Shown one piece after another: positions 8,001 to 15,914 of a stretch of DNA of 44,276 bases. How positions within the stretch are numbered: position 1 is the stretch's first letter; every line of letters begins with the position of its first letter. The translations under genes and the position numbers were made by a program. This stretch comes from a virus. The stretch spans positions 1-44,276 of IMG/VR virus record IMGVR_UViG_3300021057_000172; one strand, 5' to 3'. The notes beneath the pieces are model-generated. The model saw nothing but the letters and a program-made list of their open reading frames with translations. It made no database searches and had not been told where the DNA came from.

Positions 8001-8231
8001 TTATCTCCTTTGCCTTATTAGGCGTTCTTCAATTCTTATCGTTCGTTCGTTTATTTCTTTGAGCAAAACACTTTGACGAGAAATCCGGTCATCCTGCTCG
8101 CCGTTCTTTTTCTCGGCGCCTTCTGCTATTGAGCGCGTGCCAGAAATATAAATAACGGTTACAACTAGAGCCGGTATTGCTATTGCGACTGCGAATATTG
8201 GGATTGTGGTTTTGTCGTTTATTGTTGCCAT
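8001..8231 (-). CDS. Single-TM protein with coiled coil (holin or inner-membrane spanin candidate)
   Basis: From ATG 8231 the 76-residue product has one hydrophobic span at about residues 10-30 (IPIFAVAIAIPALVVTVIYI) and then a charged coiled coil (RISRQSVLLKEINERTIRIEERL) to the end. This N-in/C-out single-span plus coiled coil is the layout of Rz-type inner spanins and of some class III or XhlA-like holins. ATG 8231 follows the fibre stop with GGGG 7 bases upstream; an in-frame ATG at 8243 would lie inside the fibre gene. With the lipoprotein at 7341-7631 it could form a spanin pair. Confidence 0.75.
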   Translation of the reverse strand: MATINDKTTIPIFAVAIAIPALVVTVIYISGTRSIAEGAEKKNGEQDDRISRQSVLLKEINERTIRIEERLIRQRR

Positions 8232-8232
8232 C

Positions 8233-9327
8233 TTAGACCCCATCCCAGTTTGCCATTCGAGCTCTGACTACAAATGTGAAGCCAATTTTACTGCTAAATG
8301 GAAAGTGGGCGCTTCCCTGAAGGTTGTACGCCCCAAACGCAGAAATAGCGCCAACCCTAAAGTGCGTAGTGCTGTATGCAAACAGTGAAACTGGACCTCG
8401 AGCCCCGCCATTGACTGCCGCATGACCGTAACCTATGTATGCATCTTGGGCCTCTGATTGATCAAGGTTTGTTAGTGTGCCAGTGTAAACCGCTTGAGAT
8501 GAATCAAAGGCCATTCCGCTAGGAAGTTGGTACAAATAGTCACCAGATCCTGCAAGTCCGCCAGTTGTTCCATCAAATCTATAATACACTTCGCCGATCT
8601 GACCAAGCTTGATCCATTGAACCGAATCGGTCGTGGCCGATGATTTTGTTGGAGCTGTCGTTGTAGCGGTTACGCTGATGACACCGGCATCTGTAAGAAT
8701 GTGTGGTTCATGACGTCGATGGGGTATCCAATTAGAACTATCAGACAACAGCTGAATGCTTTCATTCTTAATAGCTAAGGTTGTATAGGTAGACTGGTAG
8801 TAAACATAAATAATATTACTTAATGAGGCGTCCGTTTTCTTCACTTCGATTATTGCGCCGGACGCTCCTGTGGGAGAGTATGTTGTAACAGTAAAGCTTG
8901 CGCCGCTAGCTAAAATCACGTCATCGGACGTGCTTGCCGTGTAGGTTGATGTCGCAAGCACCACGTTTAAATCACCCGTGCTCGGCTCCATACTGCTTTC
9001 AACACCCGATGAATTCTTCTTATAAAGAAGACCATCATCTTTAAAATAAAGCTGGGAGTAACCGCTGGAAGGCGTCGCCGGAACACTGCTGGCGGTATTG
9101 TTGTACATGGTATTATAAAGATTATGAACACCACGCCATGAATGTCCTGCGGCCCCTAAGTCATAAGTGTGGCTCGGTGAGCTTGCCGCAGTGGGGTCCA
9201 CTGGAATAATGTGGCCTCTAAAGACACTAAAATTATTATTTACCTCGGCACTCTTAATAATCTTTGGCGCGTTTGGAGTTGTCGCCGTGAAACTATAAAA
9301 AGCCGTAATCGTTGCCGAACTAGGCAT
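8233..9327 (-). CDS. Tail fibre / receptor-binding protein, paralogue A
   Basis: This 364-residue protein begins like the 5916-6824 product (MPSSATIT.FY.FTATT, SAEVNNNFSVFRGHIIPVDP, HTYDLG) and then diverges. Residues of about 75-200 contain a small domain with FTVTTYSPTGASGAIIEVKKT, found in many phage fibres just after the anchor. The C-terminus is beta-rich. It directly follows the 468-residue tail protein by TAATG coupling with GGGAGG upstream, the usual place for the main fibre. Host receptor binding is inferred. Confidence 0.82.
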   Translation of the reverse strand: MPSSATITAFYSFTATTPNAPKIIKSAEVNNNFSVFRGHIIPVDPTAASSPSHTYDLGAAGHSWRGVHNLYNTMYNNTASSVPATPSSGYSQLYFKDDGLLYKKNSSGVESSMEPSTGDLNVVLATSTYTASTSDDVILASGASFTVTTYSPTGASGAIIEVKKTDASLSNIIYVYYQSTYTTLAIKNESIQLLSDSSNWIPHRRHEPHILTDAGVISVTATTTAPTKSSATTDSVQWIKLGQIGEVYYRFDGTTGGLAGSGDYLYQLPSGMAFDSSQAVYTGTLTNLDQSEAQDAYIGYGHAAVNGGARGPVSLFAYSTTHFRVGAISAFGAYNLQGSAHFPFSSKIGFTFVVRARMANWDGV

Positions 9328-10733
9328 TAGACCTCCCTCGCAACATATTTGTTTTGTAAGCTATCCAAATCCATTTCGATAGATAAAAACCGATACTCAT
9401 CACCTTCTAGAATAATTGCATCACCCTTTGAGTTATCAAAAATAAGAGCCTGAATGTTTGAAGTTGTGGTGTCATCATCCCAGTAATTTTGATCCCAAAG
9501 AGACTCTTCTTTAAATTCAGTAGGGTCATATGTAATTGAAAAACGGTCGATGATTTCTAGATGCGGTATAAAACTAGTGGTGATTTCTATTTCATTTTTT
9601 AATGCTGAAACATCGTTGAAAATTGTTGTGGCAATTGTCGAAGCTGTCGCAGTATCAGGAATTAAAAGGTTTTGTGTTTCATACGTTCTAAGGCCCAAGA
9701 CCCATGCACTACTAGCTGGCGAAACTGTGTAAGACCCCTGGTTTACAACGTAGCTTGTGACTGTGTCTTCACGTTCAAATTTAACCTTTACCCGTGAATA
9801 GTATTTAGTAAGCTTAGGTCCATACTGTGGAACCGTTCTAATAGTCTGGCCAAATTCGCCACTAAAAGAGCCTGCGCCATGAAACTCAAAATTAAGATCG
9901 GTGCTTGCGGGCGAGCGAGATACAAATTTAAATTTGCCGTCACCAGTAACGTAGGGAATAAAGTTTTCTGCCTCGGAAAGCTTTTCAATGATTTCCCAAA
10001 CACTTGAGTCGAAAACACCTTCTGCTGTGGAGGTGTTTAAATCAGCATAAACTTGAGCCGTTGTGCTAATATCCCAATAAGTAATTGTGTTGCCAAAAAA
10101 TGGTCTAAATAAAAAACCACCAGCGCCGTCTGTTTGATCCCTAAGCATAGTTACAAACTGACTTGCGGTTAGTCCCGTCGAAGTCCAGCCAGTCAAATTT
10201 CTAGCCGGGTATTCTTCAAAGATAGAAGTCAGAGGCTTGATATTAAAATTTATTTGGTTGTTATCAGAAAGAGGAATGTCTCCAGATAAGATGCCTGTGA
10301 AAACTGCGGCCTCAGCATCCCAGCAGGAGTCATCCCTATCCCATTCGGCCTCATCCCAGAGGGTGTTTCCGATGTATTGTTCATTTCGCCAAACGCCGTA
10401 GTCATTTTTGTAGCGCCGGTAAAAGCCAGCTTCTATTCTAAATAAGGTTCTTTGCTGATTTAAGTAACCCTTCCACTGGCTTGAATCACTTGTGTGTGGG
10501 TTATACCTTCCGTCTTCATTGTTAACGGTTAGCTTAAGTGTGCCGAAGGTAAACTTATTTCGTCTAACAGCGTCGGCTTGCTTAATGATTTTTCCGAATG
10601 ATTTAACATCTCCAGTTATCTCAAACCAGCCATCCTCATAGTCAGCAGTCTGGGAATTCCTTCGCTTAATATAAGCACGTCTGAAAACATCGGTGCGGGC
10701 AGCTTTGATAAGGTCATGAACTCTTACCGTCAT
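9327..10733 (-). CDS. Tail hub / baseplate-like tail protein (468 aa)
   Basis: The protein resembles siphovirus tail proteins found after the tape measure: an N-terminal segment (VRVHDLIKAARTDVFRRAYIKRR), a beta-rich body and a conserved-looking YAREV end. No enzyme motif is seen. Its place between the putative distal-tail protein and the first fibre suggests a hub or fibre-attachment role. The ATG makes an ATGA overlap with the upstream stop. Exact assignment (hub versus minor tail protein) is uncertain. Confidence 0.75.
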   Translation of the reverse strand: MTVRVHDLIKAARTDVFRRAYIKRRNSQTADYEDGWFEITGDVKSFGKIIKQADAVRRNKFTFGTLKLTVNNEDGRYNPHTSDSSQWKGYLNQQRTLFRIEAGFYRRYKNDYGVWRNEQYIGNTLWDEAEWDRDDSCWDAEAAVFTGILSGDIPLSDNNQINFNIKPLTSIFEEYPARNLTGWTSTGLTASQFVTMLRDQTDGAGGFLFRPFFGNTITYWDISTTAQVYADLNTSTAEGVFDSSVWEIIEKLSEAENFIPYVTGDGKFKFVSRSPASTDLNFEFHGAGSFSGEFGQTIRTVPQYGPKLTKYYSRVKVKFEREDTVTSYVVNQGSYTVSPASSAWVLGLRTYETQNLLIPDTATASTIATTIFNDVSALKNEIEITTSFIPHLEIIDRFSITYDPTEFKEESLWDQNYWDDDTTTSNIQALIFDNSKGDAIILEGDEYRFLSIEMDLDSLQNKYVAREV

Positions 10734-11503
10734 CCAGCGGACTCCCGAAGTTTAATTTTTCCTGAGAAGCCTGACGTTGATGCGTTGTCAGAATATTCTA
10801 GAAAGCTAAAATCACCTTCCCAGACAGAATCAAAAATGACGCCATCCCAGCCGGTCGTAGTGCCAAAGGGGCAAAATACAAATGTGTTTTGAAGTTCATA
10901 AATGTCCTTCAAATTGTCCCTGTCAGTTTCACTCAAATAGTCTAAGGAAATATCAAGAGCGAATTTTTTCCGAATGTTGTGAATGCGAGTTCCGCCATCT
11001 GACATTTTGTGGACAACCTGCTTAGATTCAATTTTTGGTTTATATCCACCAGCTTCTGGTAGTCGCGATAGAGTGTAGTAAGTGTCTGAAATAATAAGAT
11101 TACCAAGACGCTTTTCTTGGTTTGCAGTCTGGGTTGTCTTCATGTCGATTGTTATTGAGCTGGCTTGAACTGTGCTAAATTTAAAATATAGGTTTTCTTG
11201 GGTGTTTGTAGAATAATTGGAAGTTGTTGTGTTTGCATTTAGAAGTGTAAAAGTGCTTGCCGTGGAGCCGTTATAAAAAACTGTGAATGATTTTATGTTG
11301 GTATCAAGTAACGCAATTCGTGAAATGCTTGTGGTATTGTCAAACGTGATTGTAATAGTTGAGATCGTGGCATCGTTATTAAGGCCATCAGAGAAGTACT
11401 GAAAGTACACGTCTGGGTTAAAGAGGTTTGCAACGGTTGTCGTATTAGAGTTAACCGTTATCATGGTCGTGGTGTTAATGATGTTAGGAGTTAGAAAATC
11501 CAT
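10730..11503 (-). CDS. Putative distal tail / minor tail protein (about 257 aa)
   Basis: The first about 150 residues are Thr/Asn-rich and beta-stranded, as in carbohydrate-binding jelly-roll modules, and the C-terminal 110 residues (KFALDISLDYLSETDRDNLKD, TGWDGVIFDSVWEGDF) resemble tail proteins that bind the tube end. ATG 11503 is preferred because it overlaps the tape-measure stop as TGATG and has GGGG seven bases upstream; a TTG at 11506 is the alternative. It sits just after the tape measure, the usual distal-tail position. Confidence 0.72.
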   Translation of the reverse strand: MDFLTPNIINTTTMITVNSNTTTVANLFNPDVYFQYFSDGLNNDATISTITITFDNTTSISRIALLDTNIKSFTVFYNGSTASTFTLLNANTTTSNYSTNTQENLYFKFSTVQASSITIDMKTTQTANQEKRLGNLIISDTYYTLSRLPEAGGYKPKIESKQVVHKMSDGGTRIHNIRKKFALDISLDYLSETDRDNLKDIYELQNTFVFCPFGTTTGWDGVIFDSVWEGDFSFLEYSDNASTSGFSGKIKLRESAG

Positions 11504-13278
11504 CAAGATACCCCTGAGTCAAAAGCTACACTCTCACCATTTTGTCTAAGCTTTAGAAGGTTTCTATCTACCGCGCGCGCAAGCTCATAGGCGCTTGCCT
11601 CATCACCCAAGAGACCGCCATTAACAATGATTGTAATTCCCCCGCCGCCCATGCCAAACTCGCCAGCTCGGTCTAAGGGAATGACTGCCTCATCTTGTCC
11701 GCCCTCACCGATTGTTGCTTGAATACCGCCAGGGCGTGCTTTCACGATACCACCCTCAGCCAGTGGAATGCCTGCTACTTTAGCGGCTTGTGCTGCCATT
11801 GCTGCGCCCACAAGGCCAGCCGCTGCATAGTTAAATGGAGGTGGAAATGCTGACAGTGCGCGACCTACAGCTACGGGTGTATCAATAGCAATCTGAGTAA
11901 GAGCTGCGGCTTTTCCGATAGAGGCAAGGGTTTGGTTGTTAGAAGTTTGAAGCGTGGCAATTTTAGAAAATGTTGCTTGCCTGTCAGCAAGAGTTTTTTT
12001 ATCCAGCTCTTCATTAAACTTGTCTTTATCAAGCTTGGCTTTTTTATCTAAGAGGTCATACTTCTCACGCAATAGCTTAAGCTTTTCTTCTTTATCAGTT
12101 TCAGCACGAAGCTTTTCTTCATTCCATTGAATCTGTAAGGCTAACTTTTCCTCTTCTGTGGCAGTGTCAAAAGCAATGTCCTGCTCTTTTTTAGCAATCT
12201 TTGCTTCCATGTCGGTGACGAGTTCTTGCTGAGCCGCTTGGGTTTTAATTTCTTGTTTGCGCTGAAGACTAGTGCGAAGGTCATTTTCTTCCTTAGCCAG
12301 GAGCAGTGCTTTGTTGTCTGCTGCGGCTTGATCAATAGCGGCCATGGCATCGGCAGCCGCTTGAGTTCTTTGAACTCCTGCCTCCTTAATTCCATCATAA
12401 CCATTGGCAACAATTTCCTTAATGCTACCAAATCTACCAGCCATTGCGGCCTCTGTCGCAGCGACGGCAGTGCCTAGACCAATTCCAATTGTATCACCCA
12501 GGAAGGCAATCATGTTTGCTAACGTCGAAGCCACCTTGGAGGCAAAATTAAAAATGGTTACTAGCGTTTCAACTGTCGAACCAGCATTGGTTGCATCACC
12601 CGCAAGTTTCGTTAGGTGATTGGCAAAGAGAATAACGATAGGAGCTACCCGCGCGCCAATCTCTTCAAAAAGCTCATTGAACGTGTTTACAAGCAGCTTA
12701 AGAGCGCCCATTCCATTTGTGGCAGCGGCGGCCTGACCTCCGAACTTTCCATTTAACCCATCAATGACTTGGGCCATTTTATCAGCACTTGAGGCTGAAG
12801 CATTTACCTCAATGCCGTATCTTGTGAGAGCGTTTGTAGATGTACCTATTGATTTGCCTACAACCTCGGCAGCACTTGCTAGGTCCATCTTCTGGGCCGT
12901 AGCGAAGTCCATTATACTTTGAGTAAGCTCTTTTGTGATTTCTATTTGACCGATCTGTTGTTGTAGGGCCGCTTGTGCTGAGGTTATTTGGTCATCAGAG
13001 AACGTACTAACTCTAGCTAGGGCGTCTGCCTGCTCTTTATATCTTTGTGCGAGCTCACGGGAGTATATCCCGTTGTTTACCATAGCCTGGGTTAAGGCAT
13101 TGGTGGCCTCTTCACCTTGTTGAAATTCAGCTACGGACTTAATTAAAACAGCAGACAGGCCAGCGAAAACACCGGCGGCAACCTCGGACAGCTTCTCAAA
13201 AGCCTTTCCGATTTGTTCGACCTTCTCTTCTCCGGTCGACTTAATCTTAAGCCATAACTCAGCTACTTTATTTGCCAA
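11503..13278 (-). CDS. Tail tape measure protein (591 aa)
   Basis: It is a long helical protein with an Ala-rich N-terminal TP901-type region (SVAEFQQGEEATNALTQAM, QITSAQAALQQQ), central hydrophobic segments (residues of about 210-280), a long charged coiled coil (about 340-440) and a C-terminal Gly-rich part with LAEGGIVKARPGG and GEGGQDEAVIPLDR, both typical of tape measures. At about 1.5 Angstrom per residue it predicts a tail near 90 nm. The TTG start follows directly on the stop of the GT frameshift product (TAG TTG) with GGAGG upstream. Confidence 0.93.
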   Translation of the reverse strand: MANKVAELWLKIKSTGEEKVEQIGKAFEKLSEVAAGVFAGLSAVLIKSVAEFQQGEEATNALTQAMVNNGIYSRELAQRYKEQADALARVSTFSDDQITSAQAALQQQIGQIEITKELTQSIMDFATAQKMDLASAAEVVGKSIGTSTNALTRYGIEVNASASSADKMAQVIDGLNGKFGGQAAAATNGMGALKLLVNTFNELFEEIGARVAPIVILFANHLTKLAGDATNAGSTVETLVTIFNFASKVASTLANMIAFLGDTIGIGLGTAVAATEAAMAGRFGSIKEIVANGYDGIKEAGVQRTQAAADAMAAIDQAAADNKALLLAKEENDLRTSLQRKQEIKTQAAQQELVTDMEAKIAKKEQDIAFDTATEEEKLALQIQWNEEKLRAETDKEEKLKLLREKYDLLDKKAKLDKDKFNEELDKKTLADRQATFSKIATLQTSNNQTLASIGKAAALTQIAIDTPVAVGRALSAFPPPFNYAAAGLVGAAMAAQAAKVAGIPLAEGGIVKARPGGIQATIGEGGQDEAVIPLDRAGEFGMGGGGITIIVNGGLLGDEASAYELARAVDRNLLKLRQNGESVAFDSGVS

Positions 13279-13862
13279 CTAGCGCCCTCCGTGGCGTTTT
13301 GTCTTTGCTTCTCTAATGGCCTTTTCGTTGGCCTTTATCTCAGCTTCAAGTCCTACATTTGAACTCAACAAATCAAACTGAAATGCGTCCAAATCAGATT
13401 TCAAAAATTCACTCGGTCTTACACCATAACGTCTTGCCAAAAAGTCTATTTGGGCAAGCCTTTCGCGAGAGACGTAATTTGTTGATACTTTTTTTTTCCA
13501 TAGGTGAAAGACATTATCTCTTCATGTAACTTTTCTACTGTCGTCCAAATGGCGAAGAGATCTTCGACGAAAATTCCTTCGCCTTCTTTTTTGAACGTCA
13601 ATCTGGGGGAAACGACGCCAGCTACCAACACTTGAGAAAAGTATTCCTTTAATTTTTTTTCCGACGCCTTTCTTTCACTTGCATCGTTCTGCGTCTTATA
13701 TACTGCGTAATTCTGATCTAAAATGTTCGAGCCATCGACAAAGTTAAGAGGGCTTATTTTGCGAATGACAAACCGAACCCCCTCAATGCGGACAGTTTTT
13801 GTTTCATTAAGGGCATCTTTTATAGAGCGCCCAATTAACATCCACTTAATCCACTTAAGCAT
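13279..13862 (-). CDS. Tail assembly chaperone GT, made by -1 frameshift
   Basis: A run of nine A residues on the coding strand (13497-13489) lets ribosomes slip from the G frame into a second open frame that continues for 69 codons from GTA at 13488 to TAG at 13279, directly before the tape-measure start. The product would have 125 G residues plus 69, total 194. The extension (for example DFLARRYGVRPSEF, then LEAEIKANEKAIREAK) is the acidic/basic helical tail typical of T domains that bind the tape measure. The frame has no start of its own and is otherwise unexplained. The layout matches the lambda G/GT system. Confidence 0.85.
13446..13862 (-). CDS. Tail assembly chaperone G
   Basis: This is the unshifted product of 138 residues, placed between the tail tube and tape-measure genes as in lambda gpG. 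It contains a FVIRKISPLNFVDGSNIL segment and a long helical middle. It ends GKKKYQQITSLAKGLPK just after the slippery A tract. The ATG overlaps the tail-tube gene by 8 bases. Chaperones of this type are needed to build the tail tube round the tape measure and are absent from virions. Confidence 0.82.
   Translation of the reverse strand: MLKWIKWMLIGRSIKDALNETKTVRIEGVRFVIRKISPLNFVDGSNILDQNYAVYKTQNDASERKASEKKLKEYFSQVLVAGVVSPRLTFKKEGEGIFVEDLFAIWTTVEKLHEEIMSFTYGKKKYQQITSLAKGLPK
13488..13494 (-). promoter_or_regulatory. Slippery heptamer for -1 ribosomal frameshift (A AAA AAG)
   Basis: In the G reading frame the codons are GGA AAA AAA AAG TAT, so A-AAA-AAG is correctly phased for -1 slippage. About 29 bases downstream is an inverted repeat CTTGCC...GGCAAG with a 14-base loop; this is farther than usual for a stimulator, so the long A tract itself may be the main driver. 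Confidence 0.82.
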
Positions 13863-14904
13863 ATGAACTCGTTAAGTTGTTCACGAGCGCGCGTAGTGCG
13901 TACCCGCTAGAAGTAGGATCTCTAAGAACCAAGAATGAAACTTCAGAAGTTAGAAACTCATTAGGTCCGCCAATCTCTGGGTCTCCTGCGTCTGATACCT
14001 CAACCCATGGCATAGTAAGTTTGATGCCCTCTTTAACTGCAGAGCCCGTCAAAGTGTCGCCTTGAAATTCTAGCTCTGCTACTAAGCGAGTTCCGTTTTT
14101 CATAGCGTCGATTGCAGTTGTGGTATCAAAGCGAATTGTTGCCTTCAGCTCAATCTGAGCAAGTCCTGGGGGTAATACCGCCAGAGTGTCAGAGCCGATT
14201 CTGCGAGAACTTGCGTCAGCTTTAAGATTATTCTTAAGAACCAACTCAACACTTTGAACATGCCAAAATGAAGTTGTGGTCAATGCCCCTGTGGAAGTTT
14301 CCACACTAAAGCGACCATTTACAAAGCTTAAAGGAATCTGTGTTGAGGTAGACAGTGAGCTTGAAACGTCGTTAGTAGAGTTTGACCAATCCTTACCGAT
14401 CAAACCAAAGTTCATAACTAGCGGCTCATCAATCTCTGCTGTGATTGCTAACTCATTAACCCGAAGACCTGAGTATTCAACAATCTTTGCACTTGCTGAG
14501 TCACCTTTTCGCATGTTGATCGAAAGGCTTGAGTAGGTCTGATCAAAGTTAGCAATGTTAATTGTGTGAGAAAAAGCTCCACCACCAGCAGTCTCGCCCG
14601 TGGCCGTTGCGGAAGTTACTGGACCTCCACCAAAGGCGTTAATGAGAAGGTAGTTTGCAGCTAGGCTTCGCGGAGAGTAGTAGCACTCAATCTCACCTTC
14701 CACAGTCCGACCAAGACCCAGAGAATTAGAATTGGTCCTGCTTGTTTGAATCTCTTCAAGAATCTTTCTTTCTTTCATTCCCTTTAAAGAGGCAGATAGA
14801 AAGTTAAGTCCTGCGGTGCCGGTTACATAGGTGCCGTATGTTGTCTCTCTTCCAATGGCTAAGTAACTTAAACCATTGATAAGTGCGCCTTGTCCTACAG
14901 CCAT
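13855..14904 (-). CDS. Major tail tube protein (349 aa)
   Basis: The N-terminal pattern GLSYLAIGRETTYGTYVTGTAGLNFLSASLK is that of siphovirus major tail proteins (tail tube, beta-sandwich). It lies directly before the G/GT chaperone, the expected order. The ATG has AAGGAG upstream. At about 350 residues it is larger than a minimal tube protein (about 150-250), so it may carry an extra surface domain, which could be the target of the DUF115 glycosyltransferase encoded just upstream; that last point is inference. Confidence 0.82.
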   Translation of the reverse strand: MAVGQGALINGLSYLAIGRETTYGTYVTGTAGLNFLSASLKGMKERKILEEIQTSRTNSNSLGLGRTVEGEIECYYSPRSLAANYLLINAFGGGPVTSATATGETAGGGAFSHTINIANFDQTYSSLSINMRKGDSASAKIVEYSGLRVNELAITAEIDEPLVMNFGLIGKDWSNSTNDVSSSLSTSTQIPLSFVNGRFSVETSTGALTTTSFWHVQSVELVLKNNLKADASSRRIGSDTLAVLPPGLAQIELKATIRFDTTTAIDAMKNGTRLVAELEFQGDTLTGSAVKEGIKLTMPWVEVSDAGDPEIGGPNEFLTSEVSFLVLRDPTSSGYALRALVNNLTSSYA

Positions 14905-14917
14905 TGTTTATTACTCC

Positions 14918-15904
14918 TTATACTGATTGAGCAAATGCATGGGTGTGATCCACGTAAATGCCCTTTAATAATTTTTCGATTTGTGCTTTTTTATTTAAAA
15001 TTTCTTTAAGTTGAGCGACCTGTTTTCGCACTGTCACTGCGTCCTCAGGCTTATGCTTGTACTGAATTTGCTCGGCTAAATTTCCAAAATACTTAGACCT
15101 TAAAATAGTCTTTTTGGTGCAATTAACCACAGGCAAATCAAATGTGGTTATGTATGTGGTTAGCCACTGCGCTGAAAATGCCAGATTGCCAGAGGTATAA
15201 GCCCAATCACCGTCGAGTGTTGTGATATAGGCATGGCGCATGTAGTTTGATTTTAGACCGCCGTCTGAATCAAAGGCGTAGTACTTACCATTGGCGCGCC
15301 AAGAATAATCGTAACCAATGAGTAAGATTTTGTCATAGCCAAAGAAGTTTCTTTTACCATCGTTATCACTTTGAGTAAGCAGAATGACCATGGCGTTAGA
15401 AACATTGGTACCGGCTGGGATAAAATTCTTACAGCCAGATATTTTCGAGAATTCTAGGTGAGAATTAATAATGTCTTTATTGATAAAGAAATAGATGTCT
15501 TTCCAGTTGCCGTTTTTAGTCCACTTAGGGTTTGCACAGACATTAACAAAGGCAATCGTGTCTTTTAGTTGATCCTTGTACTTTTCCATGTACTTTTCAT
15601 AGTCCACATTAGCGTCGCAAACCACGCAGTAAGTAGGCGTGATGCCGTTTTCAAGCAAGTGTCCTAGAGTCTTATCACAGCAAAGAATGTCAACATTGTG
15701 CTGATAGAGCTTAATAGTCTCGATATGTTCTTCAAACGAAAAGCCATTTGCTACACAAAGAACGGCCCGCCCAATGCCTTTATTCTCAAAATCAGAGAAT
15801 GGCTTCATTGGGAATTTCGAATGCTCAGCCGCTTGCGCGCGCCACTGCTCAGCCCATTGCCCGTAGGCCGCCTCACTCTGCATTCTAATTTGTTCTGCCT
15901 TCAT
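14918..15904 (-). CDS. DUF115 / Maf-type (motility accessory factor) glycosyltransferase
   Basis: The 328-residue protein has the DUF115 core: GRAVLCVANGFSFEEHIETIK near 45-65, a DILCCDKTLGHLLENGITPTYCV segment at about 72-95 where the family has the ALNRALKHGIKPDYVV signature, and IPAGTNVSNAMVILL followed by KILLIGYDYSW. Family members (Maf) transfer CMP-activated nonulosonic acids to flagellin; others are 6-hydroxymethylpterin diphosphokinases (MptE). In a phage, with a cytidylyltransferase and a sugar-acid aldolase elsewhere in the genome, the glycosyltransferase role is favoured. It is set inside the tail operon between the tail terminator fusion and the tail tube gene, with GGGGAG at its ATG. 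Confidence 0.82.
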   Translation of the reverse strand: MKAEQIRMQSEAAYGQWAEQWRAQAAEHSKFPMKPFSDFENKGIGRAVLCVANGFSFEEHIETIKLYQHNVDILCCDKTLGHLLENGITPTYCVVCDANVDYEKYMEKYKDQLKDTIAFVNVCANPKWTKNGNWKDIYFFINKDIINSHLEFSKISGCKNFIPAGTNVSNAMVILLTQSDNDGKRNFFGYDKILLIGYDYSWRANGKYYAFDSDGGLKSNYMRHAYITTLDGDWAYTSGNLAFSAQWLTTYITTFDLPVVNCTKKTILRSKYFGNLAEQIQYKHKPEDAVTVRKQVAQLKEILNKKAQIEKLLKGIYVDHTHAFAQSV

Positions 15905-15914
15905 ATCTACTCCC

